A stretch of 6,240 bases of DNA from DATLAN01 sp035527455 (GTDB lineage: Bacteria > Planctomycetota > Planctomycetia > Pirellulales > Thermoguttaceae). Positions 1 to 5,073 of the stretch are shown piece after piece. The notes beneath the pieces are model-generated. The model was not told where the DNA came from, made no database searches, and worked only from the letters and a program-made list of their open reading frames with translations. Numbering within the stretch: the first letter of the stretch is position 1; each line of letters starts with the position of its first letter. The DNA is taken from contig DATLAN010000104.1 in NCBI GenBank assembly GCA_035527455.1, positions 1 to 6,240 of the forward strand, read 5' to 3'. Position numbers and translations under genes: made by a program.

Positions 1-204
1 AGCGTGGCCGAAGAATTCCGTCACAGCGGCATCCTCGGCTTCCTGATCCTGGAGATCCTCAACGCCGGTCTGCAAAAAGGCTATCGCCGGGCGGAGCTGT
101 CCTGGATCGCCGAAGACAACACGGTCAACATCCGCACCATCGAGCGCACCTTCGACGTCCAGCCGTTCAAGCGCTATCGAATCTATGCCAAGTCGATCGC
201 GTAG
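1..204 (+). CDS. GNAT-family N-acetyltransferase, C-terminal end (partial)
   Basis: The reading frame enters from the left edge and stops with TAG at 202-204, leaving 67 codons of a longer protein. The visible part resembles the end of a GNAT acetyltransferase. A helix (ILGFLILEILNAGLQKGYRR) is followed by a beta strand reading AELSWIAEDN, a segment around IRTIERTF, and a final YRIYAK strand. In homologues I recall, this region reads roughly 'GYRRAELSWILEDN...YRIYEK'. GNAT enzymes transfer an acetyl group from acetyl-CoA to an amine; the substrate here cannot be told. The acetyl-CoA pyrophosphate-binding loop lies upstream and is not visible. A GTG at 4-6 is not taken as the start because the family is much longer. 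The gene ends just before a mobile-element remnant. Confidence 0.7.
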   Translation, partial: SVAEEFRHSGILGFLILEILNAGLQKGYRRAELSWIAEDNTVNIRTIERTFDVQPFKRYRIYAKSIA

Positions 205-211
205 GGATTCG

Positions 212-226
212 GATTCGGGGGACACG
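212..226. repeat. Left REP-like flank of the transposase remnant
   Basis: The 15 bases GATTCGGGGGACACG are close to the reverse complement of the core of the tandem repeat at 570-611 (CGTGTCCCCGGAATTC). The transposase remnant is thus bracketed by inverted copies of one motif, as expected for repetitive extragenic palindromes beside a RAYT gene. A short direct duplication, GGATTC GGATTC (205-216), overlaps its left edge. The match is partial, so the exact boundary is uncertain. Confidence 0.5.
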
Positions 227-272
227 AGCCGATATTGACACACTGGGCGAGACTCGGTAGATTGCCCGCACG

Positions 273-571
273 GTGAGATTGGCGAGATTGGTCGTTCCTG
301 GACTGCCACATCACATAACCCAGCGCGGGAACCGTCGGCAGGACGTTTCTTCACAACGAAGATTATGCGGCCTACATCGAACTGATGGCCGAGTGGCCTT
401 CTCGACAGCCCGATCCACGAAGAGGAAACGCAAGCTTTGCGCGACCATGGTCGCACCGGCTACCCGCTCGGCAGCGCCGCGTTTGTCGAACGCCTGGAGC
501 AAGCCGCCGGTCGCCTGCTCCGCCCCAGAAAACCGGGCCGACCGGCCAAATTACTCAAACAGCCAAATTAA
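273..571 (+). pseudogene. REP-associated tyrosine transposase (Y1_Tnp), frameshifted and internally deleted
   Basis: The N-terminal piece (GTG at 273) reads RLARLVVPGLPHHITQRGN..., the hallmark start of IS200-like/RAYT transposases. The frame breaks near 346-348: shifting by one base gives FLHNEDYAAYIELMAEW (346-396), the expected continuation. One lost base in the T run explains the break. From 398 a third frame reads LLDSPIHEEETQALRDHGRT, then continues through PLGSAAFVERLEQ and RPRKPGRP to TAA at 569-571, which is the typical family C-terminus. About 99 codons remain of a protein usually a little over 200 residues long. The missing middle contains the HUH metal motif (PNHVH in relatives) and the catalytic tyrosine, so the gene is dead. 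The original start may lie upstream, for example at ATT 261, possibly a mutated ATG. Confidence 0.8.
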
Positions 572-611
572 GTACGTGTCCCCGGAATTCAAGTACGTGT
601 CCCCGGAATTC
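570..611. repeat. Perfect tandem repeat, 2 x 21 nt (REP-type)
   Basis: Two identical, directly adjacent 21-nt units occupy 570-590 and 591-611. Each starts AAGTACGTGTCCCC and ends GGAATTC. The first unit overlaps the TAA of the transposase remnant. The motif recurs in inverted, imperfect form at 212-226. Similar GTGTCCCC-type repeats are, to my recollection, common next to IS200-like genes, and the arrangement fits REP sequences mobilised by a RAYT. The perfect identity of the units contrasts with the decay of the adjacent transposase. Confidence 0.85.
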
Positions 612-621
612 CCGGGAATTC
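606..621. repeat. 16-bp perfect palindrome GAATTCCCGGGAATTC
   Basis: The sequence equals its own reverse complement over 16 bp, and its left half overlaps the end of the second 21-nt unit. It probably represents two REP half-sites meeting head to head. It ends one base before the GGAG Shine-Dalgarno of the SGNH hydrolase gene (622-625), so a hairpin in the mRNA could sit next to the ribosome-binding site. That effect is inferred. Confidence 0.8.
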
Positions 622-632
622 GGAGATTGCCC

Positions 633-1772
633 ATGACCGACGAGGCCGCTCAGACGAAGGCGAAACCGTCGAGCACGAAGCAGAGAAGGCGGATGTTGCC
701 GGTCTGGAAGAAACTGATCTTTGCCGGTGCCGTCTTCTTCGTTTTCATCGTTTTTCTGTTGTCGGCCATTGAAGTCACTCTGTACTACAAGTATCCATCC
801 GCCGGGTTCAACGGCAAGCGAGATGGGTACCGATACACGTGGGGACACAAGGTCGTCGAGAACCGCTACGGCTTTCGGGAAAAGGATTTCGAGGTGCCCA
901 AACCGGAGGGCGTTTTCCGAATCATGGTCCTCGGCGACTCTTTCACGTTCGGCCAGGGGCTTGCCGCCGTAGAACGTTACTCCCACAAACTCGAAACACT
1001 TCTTCGGCAAGGCCACCCGCAACGGCACACCGAGGTAATCAACTTCGGTGTGAAAGGCGCACCGACAACGGAAGAACGTGACATTCTGCAAGAACACGTC
1101 GACGCCGTCGATCCGGACCTCGTGGTGGTCGGTTTTTGCCTGAATGATCCGCAGCCGAATAGCCAGGGATATTCGGTCGAAAAAGAAAAACTCGAGTTCT
1201 TGCTCAAAATGACTCTCTGGCCACGGCGAGTGGGCTTCCCACGCACTGCGGTTCTATTGAATGCGAGCTTCGACAGACTCTTGGAAAACACCGGCCTGGT
1301 GCCGCCATGGCAAGTTGCCTTACAGCGAACCTACGAGCCGGACACTCAACAGTGGCAGGAATTCGTCACGGCCCTGCGCGACATCAAATCCATCTGTGAC
1401 AAGAGAGGATTGCCGCCTCCGATCTTTATCACTTTGGCCCAGGGCACCTCTGCGACGCGTCCGACCGATTACGGCAATCCGGATGAAGAGTTGAAGATCT
1501 ATTTGAAATGGTATCGCCAGGCGGAGAACGCCGCCAGGGAAGCGGGTATGGTCGCGGTCAACGTGGTGGAGGAATTCGCCCAACAAATGGCCGACGAACC
1601 AATGGGAGTCAACCCCCTGGATACTCATCCATCCGCAAAGTGCAATCGGATCTACGCACGAAAGCTCCAGGAATTGGTCAGCCCGATACTCGCTCATCCC
1701 GACGCGAAGACCGTCAAAACGTCGTGGTTCGGGCCCGAGGGTTCGCACCGCAGCGAAAAGTCGTCGAGGTAG
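633..1772 (+). CDS. Membrane-anchored SGNH/GDSL hydrolase family protein
   Basis: This is a 379-residue protein. ATG 633 is chosen because GGAG (622-625) lies 7 nt upstream and because the frame before it belongs to the transposase remnant. A basic N-terminus (KQRRRMLPVWKK, 16-27) precedes one hydrophobic segment at about 28-48 with no clear cleavage site, suggesting an inner-membrane anchor with the catalytic domain outside. SGNH blocks are visible: GDSFTFG with the nucleophile Ser103 (block I), NFGVKGAPT around 137-145 (block II), GFCLND with Asn171 (block III), and DTHPS with Asp330 and His332 (block V). Proteins of this fold hydrolyse esters or remove or transfer acetyl groups on polysaccharides, lipids or peptidoglycan. 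The substrate is unknown, and no partner such as an MBOAT acyltransferase is visible. Residues after about 356 are low in similarity and may be a diverged tail. Confidence 0.85.
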   Translation: MTDEAAQTKAKPSSTKQRRRMLPVWKKLIFAGAVFFVFIVFLLSAIEVTLYYKYPSAGFNGKRDGYRYTWGHKVVENRYGFREKDFEVPKPEGVFRIMVLGDSFTFGQGLAAVERYSHKLETLLRQGHPQRHTEVINFGVKGAPTTEERDILQEHVDAVDPDLVVVGFCLNDPQPNSQGYSVEKEKLEFLLKMTLWPRRVGFPRTAVLLNASFDRLLENTGLVPPWQVALQRTYEPDTQQWQEFVTALRDIKSICDKRGLPPPIFITLAQGTSATRPTDYGNPDEELKIYLKWYRQAENAAREAGMVAVNVVEEFAQQMADEPMGVNPLDTHPSAKCNRIYARKLQELVSPILAHPDAKTVKTSWFGPEGSHRSEKSSR

Positions 1773-1792
1773 AAGACCGTCTCCTCGCGCGG

Positions 1793-1812
1793 GTGCCCAG
1801 ACTTCCTGGCAC
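1793..1812 (+). terminator. Possible hairpin downstream of the SGNH gene
   Basis: GTGCCCAG (1793-1800) can pair with CTGGCAC (1806-1812) as a 7-bp stem with one bulged C and a 5-nt loop, starting about 20 nt after the SGNH stop codon. No T run follows, so it does not meet the usual pattern of an intrinsic terminator. It could equally be a piece of the adjacent transposon remnant. Confidence 0.2.
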
Positions 1813-1850
1813 GTGGGGTTGCGTGTGGCACTTATAGTAGCTCCAAAGTT

Positions 1851-2165
1851 ATGAACGGGCTGCTGGTGTGGGGCCTTTCCCCAGCCCAACACAGCAGCGT
1901 GATGAAGGTGCAGATGTTGGTTGCCCAATTGCGACCGTTGGCCAGGTCGATTGACACCTACGATCGGCGACTGAAGCAGTTGATGCGGCAGCATCCCGAC
2001 GCCGGCTTGTACGAGACCTTGCCCGGCGCCGGCGACGCCTTGGCTCCGCGACTGCTGGCGGCGTTCGGCGAGGATCGCAGCCGCATGGATTCGGCGGTTG
2101 CGATGCAGTGTCTCAGCGGCATCGCTCCGGTAACCCGCCGCAGCGGCAAACGCTCGACCGTGCAT
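1851..2165 (+). pseudogene. IS110-family transposase, C-terminal fragment
   Basis: About 105 codons match the middle to C-terminal part of IS110-type transposases. A helical linker (MLVAQLRPLARSIDTYDRRL) leads to the start of the Transposase_20 domain: LPGAGDALAPRLLAAFGEDR, then MQCLSGIAPVTRRSGKRSTVH. The frame stays open beyond 2165, but the translation loses all resemblance to the family there. The N-terminal RuvC-like DEDD domain and the C-terminal part with the conserved serine are both missing. No IS110 end or non-coding bridge-RNA region can be recognised. The frame also runs open back to the SGNH stop, but that stretch (1773-1850) has no recognisable content. Confidence 0.8.
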
Positions 2166-2184
2166 AACTTGTTCGTAACCATGT

Positions 2185-2262
2185 TCACAAAACACAAAAA
2201 ACGAGTTGACGGACCACCTCAGATATCTGCTTGCCGGGGAAGAGGTCGATGTCCGCGGGACT
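2185..2262 (-). pseudogene. Possible scrap of an IS3-type OrfA (low confidence)
   Basis: The minus-strand peptide SPADIDLFPGKQISEVVRQL followed by VFCVL and a stop resembles the helix-turn-helix start of IS3-family OrfA proteins, which I recall as '...GKTVAEVCRQLGVSEQTYYRW'. The resemblance covers about 20 residues and ends after RQL, where the sequence becomes T-rich on this strand. It would fit a transposon graveyard beside the IS110 fragment, but a match this short may be chance. The stretch from 2263 to 2375 shows no gene, repeat or convincing terminator. Confidence 0.22.
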
Positions 2263-2375
2263 TCCACACTGCTTGCGGGCTTTCCAGTCCTCTATGCTTT
2301 CCGGCAAGTAGTGCCACACCACTGAAGACCGCTTCGACAACCAAGGGCACCCGTCGCCGTGATGAGAAACGCGGA

Positions 2376-3029
2376 CTACGGCCCGAACGGCCTGCCTTGC
2401 AGCCGCGCGACCAGGGACTCGGAAAGGACCACGATGTCTTCGCTGCACAGGTAGGACTCGATGTTCTCGGGCAACAGCAGCGTGGCGGAGGGGGGGAACT
2501 CTTCGTCGGGGGCGTGCCAGATCAGGCGGAGCGAGATTCGTGGGAAGGGATCGAACTCGAAGGCCAGATCGCCGCCCTCGGTCGCCCGGCCTCCCAGTGA
2601 AAGCGCGGCTGCTTGCAGCGTCTCGGCACTGCGACCGGCCGTGGCGCACAACCGGGCAACCACCCGGCCGTGGTAGATCCCGGAATACGATCGGGCGTTG
2701 GAGAGATTGGCGAAGGTCGTGTCCGGCGGTCGCCGCTGCGGACGGGCGGCGATGGCCAGATAGTGCAGCGCCAGGATGCTCCAGCCAGAGCCGACTTCCC
2801 GGCCGTCCGAGGTGGTGATGCGTTTGGCTGCGAGGTCCACTTCGAACGTGTCGCTGAGGACGGGCAGCCGCCAGACCTTGCCCGTGCGTTCCGCCCCGAG
2901 CCAGGTCAATTGCTCTTCCATTTGGCCGGCAAGGCCCTGGAATCCCAGTTCGACTGCCCGAGCGAAATTCTTCTGCGGCGAAGGAACGTTGAAACGTCTG
3001 GGAGGCTTCTCTGCGTTGCTGGCTGCCAC
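2376..3029 (-). CDS. DUF3786 domain protein
   Basis: This 217-residue protein starts at GTG (3029-3027), preceded on the minus strand by AGAAAGGAAATC, which supplies a purine-rich ribosome site. The frame is open further upstream, but that part overlaps the preceding gene and reads as arginine-rich shadow sequence. Features recalled for DUF3786 are visible: a strand pair around VWRLPVLSDTFEVDL (52-66), GWSILALHYL (82-91), ARSYSGIYHGRV (112-123), ALSLGG..TEGGDLAFEFDPFPR (142-164), and DEEFPPSATLLLPENIESYL with EDIVVLSE (175-204). The function of the domain is not known. Some relatives carry an added Fe-S domain, which is absent here. It lies 26 nt downstream of the Zn-ribbon/HD-like gene, probably in one operon, divergent from cooC-cooS. 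A link to CODH or corrinoid metabolism is inference from context. Confidence 0.8.
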   Translation of the reverse strand: MAASNAEKPPRRFNVPSPQKNFARAVELGFQGLAGQMEEQLTWLGAERTGKVWRLPVLSDTFEVDLAAKRITTSDGREVGSGWSILALHYLAIAARPQRRPPDTTFANLSNARSYSGIYHGRVVARLCATAGRSAETLQAAALSLGGRATEGGDLAFEFDPFPRISLRLIWHAPDEEFPPSATLLLPENIESYLCSEDIVVLSESLVARLQGRPFGP

Positions 3030-3055
3030 GATTTCCTTTCTCTTTCGAGAGTGCG

Positions 3056-3769
3056 TCAACGGGTGGCACGCCCTGAGGAACGAAGGGCGTGGGCCTTCTC
3101 TTTTGCCACACCTGTCCAGAGTTGATTTTCGAGAATGCCCTGCGGCTTGTCGAGACCGTCGTCGAGATTTCCAACGGCCAGGGCGGCCAGAGCATGGGAG
3201 TCGGAGACGATTTTCGCCTCGATCGTGTCGGCGGCGGAAGGAGTGCGACAAGCGTCGATGACCCGGCAGACGCGATCGATACAATCCTCTTCGAGCCCGA
3301 TCTGTTGGAGAATCCTCTTGATCTTCCGCTGACTGGCAGCCTCACCGGCCGGCTCACGGTTGGCGACTGCCGTCAATAACACGGCCGAGAGCACGACTCG
3401 CGGATCGCCGCCTTCGCTGCGGACGAACTCCTTGGCGTATTGGAAAGCCCTCAGAGAATGGGCGATGCGAGGGGGTTCCCGGGCGAATTCCTCCTCGACG
3501 GCCTGGATCAATTGGGCGGCAAGTGCCCCTTCGGTCGTGGCGGAAGACGGTTCGCGATCGGGCGCGACTCCCAGGCACTGTTCGGCCAGCGGACACCACT
3601 TGGCACAACCGAAGTCGGCTCCGGGATTCAAGAAACGGTGGCCGCAGCCGGTGCAGCGGCCCGATTTCTCGTCCTTGAAGAACTCGACCGAAGCGCCGCA
3701 CTCCGGACAGGGCACCTCGTAGACGGCGTCCTCCTTCCAGTAGCGCCAATCCTGTCCCGGACACCTCAT
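3056..3769 (-). CDS. Zinc-ribbon protein with degenerate HD-like domain
   Basis: This is a 237-residue protein. The frame opens at an ATG at 3856, but ATG 3769 is preferred: GGAAGGA lies about 8 nt upstream and the protein then begins MRCPGQDWRYW, as I recall for relatives. A rubredoxin-like zinc ribbon has Cys21-x2-Cys24 and Cys39-x2-Cys42. A second cysteine cluster follows (Cys55, Cys59, Cys65 in DFGCAKWCPLAEQC). The C-terminal part (about 100-205) has the layout of an HD phosphohydrolase: RIAHSLRAFQYAKEF with His104, then a helix ending LLTAVA where the family has LLHDIG, then KIVSDSHALAAL with Asp190. The central His-Asp pair is replaced by Thr133-Ala134, and the later His-His stretch reads DACRTP. 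Metal-dependent phosphohydrolase activity is therefore doubtful, and a binding or regulatory role is more likely. It is the first gene of a probable operon with the DUF3786 gene. Confidence 0.72.
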   Translation of the reverse strand: MRCPGQDWRYWKEDAVYEVPCPECGASVEFFKDEKSGRCTGCGHRFLNPGADFGCAKWCPLAEQCLGVAPDREPSSATTEGALAAQLIQAVEEEFAREPPRIAHSLRAFQYAKEFVRSEGGDPRVVLSAVLLTAVANREPAGEAASQRKIKRILQQIGLEEDCIDRVCRVIDACRTPSAADTIEAKIVSDSHALAALAVGNLDDGLDKPQGILENQLWTGVAKEKAHALRSSGRATR

Positions 3770-3827
3770 CAGGGTGGTCCTTCCCTCGGAAAGAGGCTGG
3801 TTGTTTTTCACAGCTTCTTGTGTAATA

Positions 3828-3856
3828 AATATAGATGAACTTCCAGGGCGCGGCAA
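3828..3856 (-). promoter_or_regulatory. Sigma70-type promoter for the HD-like/DUF3786 operon
   Basis: On the minus strand, TTGCCG (3856-3851) and TATATT (3833-3828) are separated by exactly 17 nt and match the consensus hexamers at 4/6 and 5/6 positions. The predicted transcript would begin near 3821 and have a leader of about 50 nt before ATG 3769. This also argues against the upstream ATG at 3856, which would fall inside the -35 box. Confidence 0.55.
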
Positions 3857-3929
3857 GGCAATCGGACGGGGTTATGAAACACGTCTACCGAGGGGTGGGC
3901 GGCTGGAAAGTTTAATCGACTCGGGGTAG

Positions 3930-3958
3930 TTGACGGTCCAGTCGGGAGCCGATAAAAT
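3930..3958 (+). promoter_or_regulatory. Sigma70-type promoter facing cooC
   Basis: TTGACG (3930-3935) and TAAAAT (3953-3958) are separated by 17 nt and each match the consensus at 5/6 positions. This is the best promoter in the divergent region and points toward cooC. The transcript would start near 3965, giving a leader of about 190 nt. It lies about 75 bp from the opposing promoter, so a regulator binding between them could act on both operons. Confidence 0.55.
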
Positions 3959-4155
3959 CCCGATATGATACAGTGAGGGTCTTGCCTGCCTTAACCTTGC
4001 TGTCCCCCCATGTTACGCAGACTACGGGTCTAGCAATCTTGACACTTGAGATACTCGGGTACTGTGGGCCGTATAGCTTGTGGAAGGCCACTGACGAACA
4101 CCTACAGTGTCGATAGGGAACATTTATACACGTATATGGTTGATCCGATCGGCGG
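3959..4155 (+). other. Leader region upstream of cooC with small dyad symmetries
   Basis: No convincing gene is visible in this stretch, which is poorer in GC than its surroundings. It contains a perfect TTGACA (4039-4044) without a good -10 at the right distance. It also contains CACTG-N11-CAGTG (4089-4109), the near-palindrome TATAC-AC-GTATA (4125-4136), and the palindrome CCGATCGG (4145-4152) just before the cooC start. A weak alternative promoter, TCGATA (4110-4115) with TATATG (4133-4138) and 17-nt spacing, would give an almost leaderless cooC transcript. No recognised riboswitch fold and no CooA-like TGTCA-N6-CGACA site was found by eye. Confidence 0.35.
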
Positions 4156-4932
4156 ATGAAGCTCGCGATAGTAGGTAAGGGTGGCGTCGGCAAGACGACT
4201 TTAGCCGCGGCCTTGGCACGGCGGTGGGCCGTGTTGCGCCGGCCCGTCGTGGCGGTGGACGCCGATCCGGACGGCAATCTCGCTTCGGCGTTGGGCGTTC
4301 CGGAAGAATCCGTCCCCGTGCCGATCGCCCAGATGCGGGAACTCATCCTGGAGCGTACCGACGCGAAGGACGAAGGGGCGGGGTTGATGTTCAAGCTCAA
4401 CCCCAAGGTGGATGACCTGCCCGAACGCTTTTCGGTCGACGCCGACGGCGTACGGCTGCTGGTGCTGGGAACCGTCGAGTCGGGCGGCAAGGGCTGCATG
4501 TGCCCGGAAGGGGCCGTGCTGAAAGCCCTCATGCAGCACCTCCTGCTGCGGCTGGACGACGGCGTGATCCTGGATATGGAAGCCGGACTGGAGCACATGG
4601 GTCGGGCCTCGGCCAAGGGGGTCGATGCCTTGATTGCCGTCGTGGAGCCGGGAATGCGGAGCGTGCAGACGGCCATGCGAATCCGCAAACTGGCCGAAGA
4701 CATCGGCATCGAGCGGACGTTCGTGGTCGCCAACCGGATCCGCGAGCCGGCCGACCGCCGGACGCTCGAAGAGGCGCTGAGCGGGCAGACGATTATCGGC
4801 GTGCTTCCCTACTGCGAGGCCGTGGCCCGGGCCGACCTGGAAGGACGTCCGGTCGACCTGGCCGACCCCGAGTTCGCCGCGGCGGTGGACCGCATCGGAG
4901 AAGCGCTGGAAGAGAAGCTGGGGGAGAAGTGA
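4156..4932 (+). CDS. cooC: CODH nickel-insertion ATPase CooC
   Basis: This 258-residue protein belongs to the MinD/ParA-like (deviant Walker A) ATPase class. CooC proteins use ATP-driven dimerisation to deliver nickel to the C-cluster of carbon monoxide dehydrogenase. Visible motifs are the deviant P-loop GKGGVGKTT (7-15, signature Lys8 and Lys13), VDADPDGN (34-41, Asp35 and Asp37), and ILDMEAGLEHMGR (138-150). The pair Cys114-Met-Cys116 lies in GGKGCMCPEGA, the CxC metal-binding motif at the dimer interface of CooC. Length is normal for the family. ATG 4156 is the only sensible start, because an in-frame TGA lies at 4141-4143. Its Shine-Dalgarno is poor: only GGCGG, directly abutting the ATG. 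cooS follows after 141 nt. An alternative label is AcsF or another paralogue of the same family. Confidence 0.92.
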   Translation: MKLAIVGKGGVGKTTLAAALARRWAVLRRPVVAVDADPDGNLASALGVPEESVPVPIAQMRELILERTDAKDEGAGLMFKLNPKVDDLPERFSVDADGVRLLVLGTVESGGKGCMCPEGAVLKALMQHLLLRLDDGVILDMEAGLEHMGRASAKGVDALIAVVEPGMRSVQTAMRIRKLAEDIGIERTFVVANRIREPADRRTLEEALSGQTIIGVLPYCEAVARADLEGRPVDLADPEFAAAVDRIGEALEEKLGEK

Positions 4933-4938
4933 AAACCG

Positions 4939-5031
4939 GTAGGACGGATTTCCAATCTGTCGCAAAGGCAAGGGACGGTTTCCTGGTCCGTCAGCCGGCA
5001 ATGGAAAAGACGGACTGGAAATCCGTCCTAC
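4939..5031. repeat. Inverted-repeat hairpin made of three 19-nt units between cooC and cooS
   Basis: The outer arms (4939-4961 and 5009-5031) are reverse complements at 21 of 23 positions and could form a long stem around a 47-nt loop. Each arm holds a 19-nt unit of the form GACGGATTTCCAATCCGTC, itself a near-palindrome: 4943-4961 forward and 5009-5027 inverted. A third, more diverged unit lies in the loop (4974-4992). I recall this repeat family as abundant between genes of Planctomycetota. It begins six bases after the cooC stop and ends 42 bases before cooS. It could act as an mRNA stabilising, processing or attenuating structure that sets the cooC:cooS ratio; that role is inferred. Confidence 0.85.
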
Positions 5032-5073
5032 GTGAGTCGAGTTCGCAGACGATTAATTCCCAAGGAGACCGCC

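Larger units (their letters stand above)
212..621 (+). mobile_element. Decayed RAYT / IS200-like (Y1 transposase) element with REP flanks
   Basis: The element comprises an inverted REP-like motif on the left (212-226), a broken Y1-type transposase (about 273-571), and on the right a tandem repeat plus palindrome (570-621). RAYTs are single-copy HUH/Y1 transposase relatives thought to mobilise REP sequences. This copy cannot make an active enzyme because its catalytic middle is missing. The boundaries are the outer edges of the repeats and are approximate. The insertion lies between the GNAT gene and the SGNH hydrolase gene and now forms the immediate upstream region of the latter. Confidence 0.6.

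Noticed and set aside
273..632. A single 499-residue protein starting at GTG 273 and running into the SGNH hydrolase
   Set aside because: The first 120 codons read through a frameshifted transposase remnant, REP repeats and a palindrome. A good Shine-Dalgarno and ATG at 633 define the real hydrolase start.
2186..2229. Terminator for the HD-like/DUF3786 operon at the minus-strand T-rich stretch after the CAGATATCTG palindrome
   Set aside because: The palindrome is AT-rich, has no loop and lies about 20 nt from the T run. No GC-rich stem directly precedes the T run.
1320..2267. Long minus-strand open frame (315 codons) opposite the SGNH gene and IS110 fragment
   Set aside because: It overlaps recognised coding sequence on the other strand, and its translation has no family-like motif. 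It is a high-GC shadow frame.
2166..2600. Extension of the IS110 frame to 2600 on the plus strand
   Set aside because: Similarity to the transposase stops at about 2165, and the rest lies antisense to the DUF3786 gene.
4039..4065. Promoter built on the perfect TTGACA at 4039
   Set aside because: The only -10-like hexamer nearby, TACTGT at 4060, matches the consensus at 3/6 positions with a 15-nt spacer. The pair at 3930-3958 is much better.
3912..4145. Minus-strand open stretch ending at 3912 with a peptide reading KIARPVVCVTWGDSK and onward
   Set aside because: It is the tail of a frame antisense to cooC and covers the cooC promoter. No start with a ribosome site and no recognisable family could be seen. 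Its composition differs from the neighbours, so it was considered but not supported.
4939..5031. CRISPR array or intrinsic terminator
   Set aside because: There are only three units, with unequal spacing and opposite orientation, and no T run after the stem. It fits an intergenic palindromic repeat family better.
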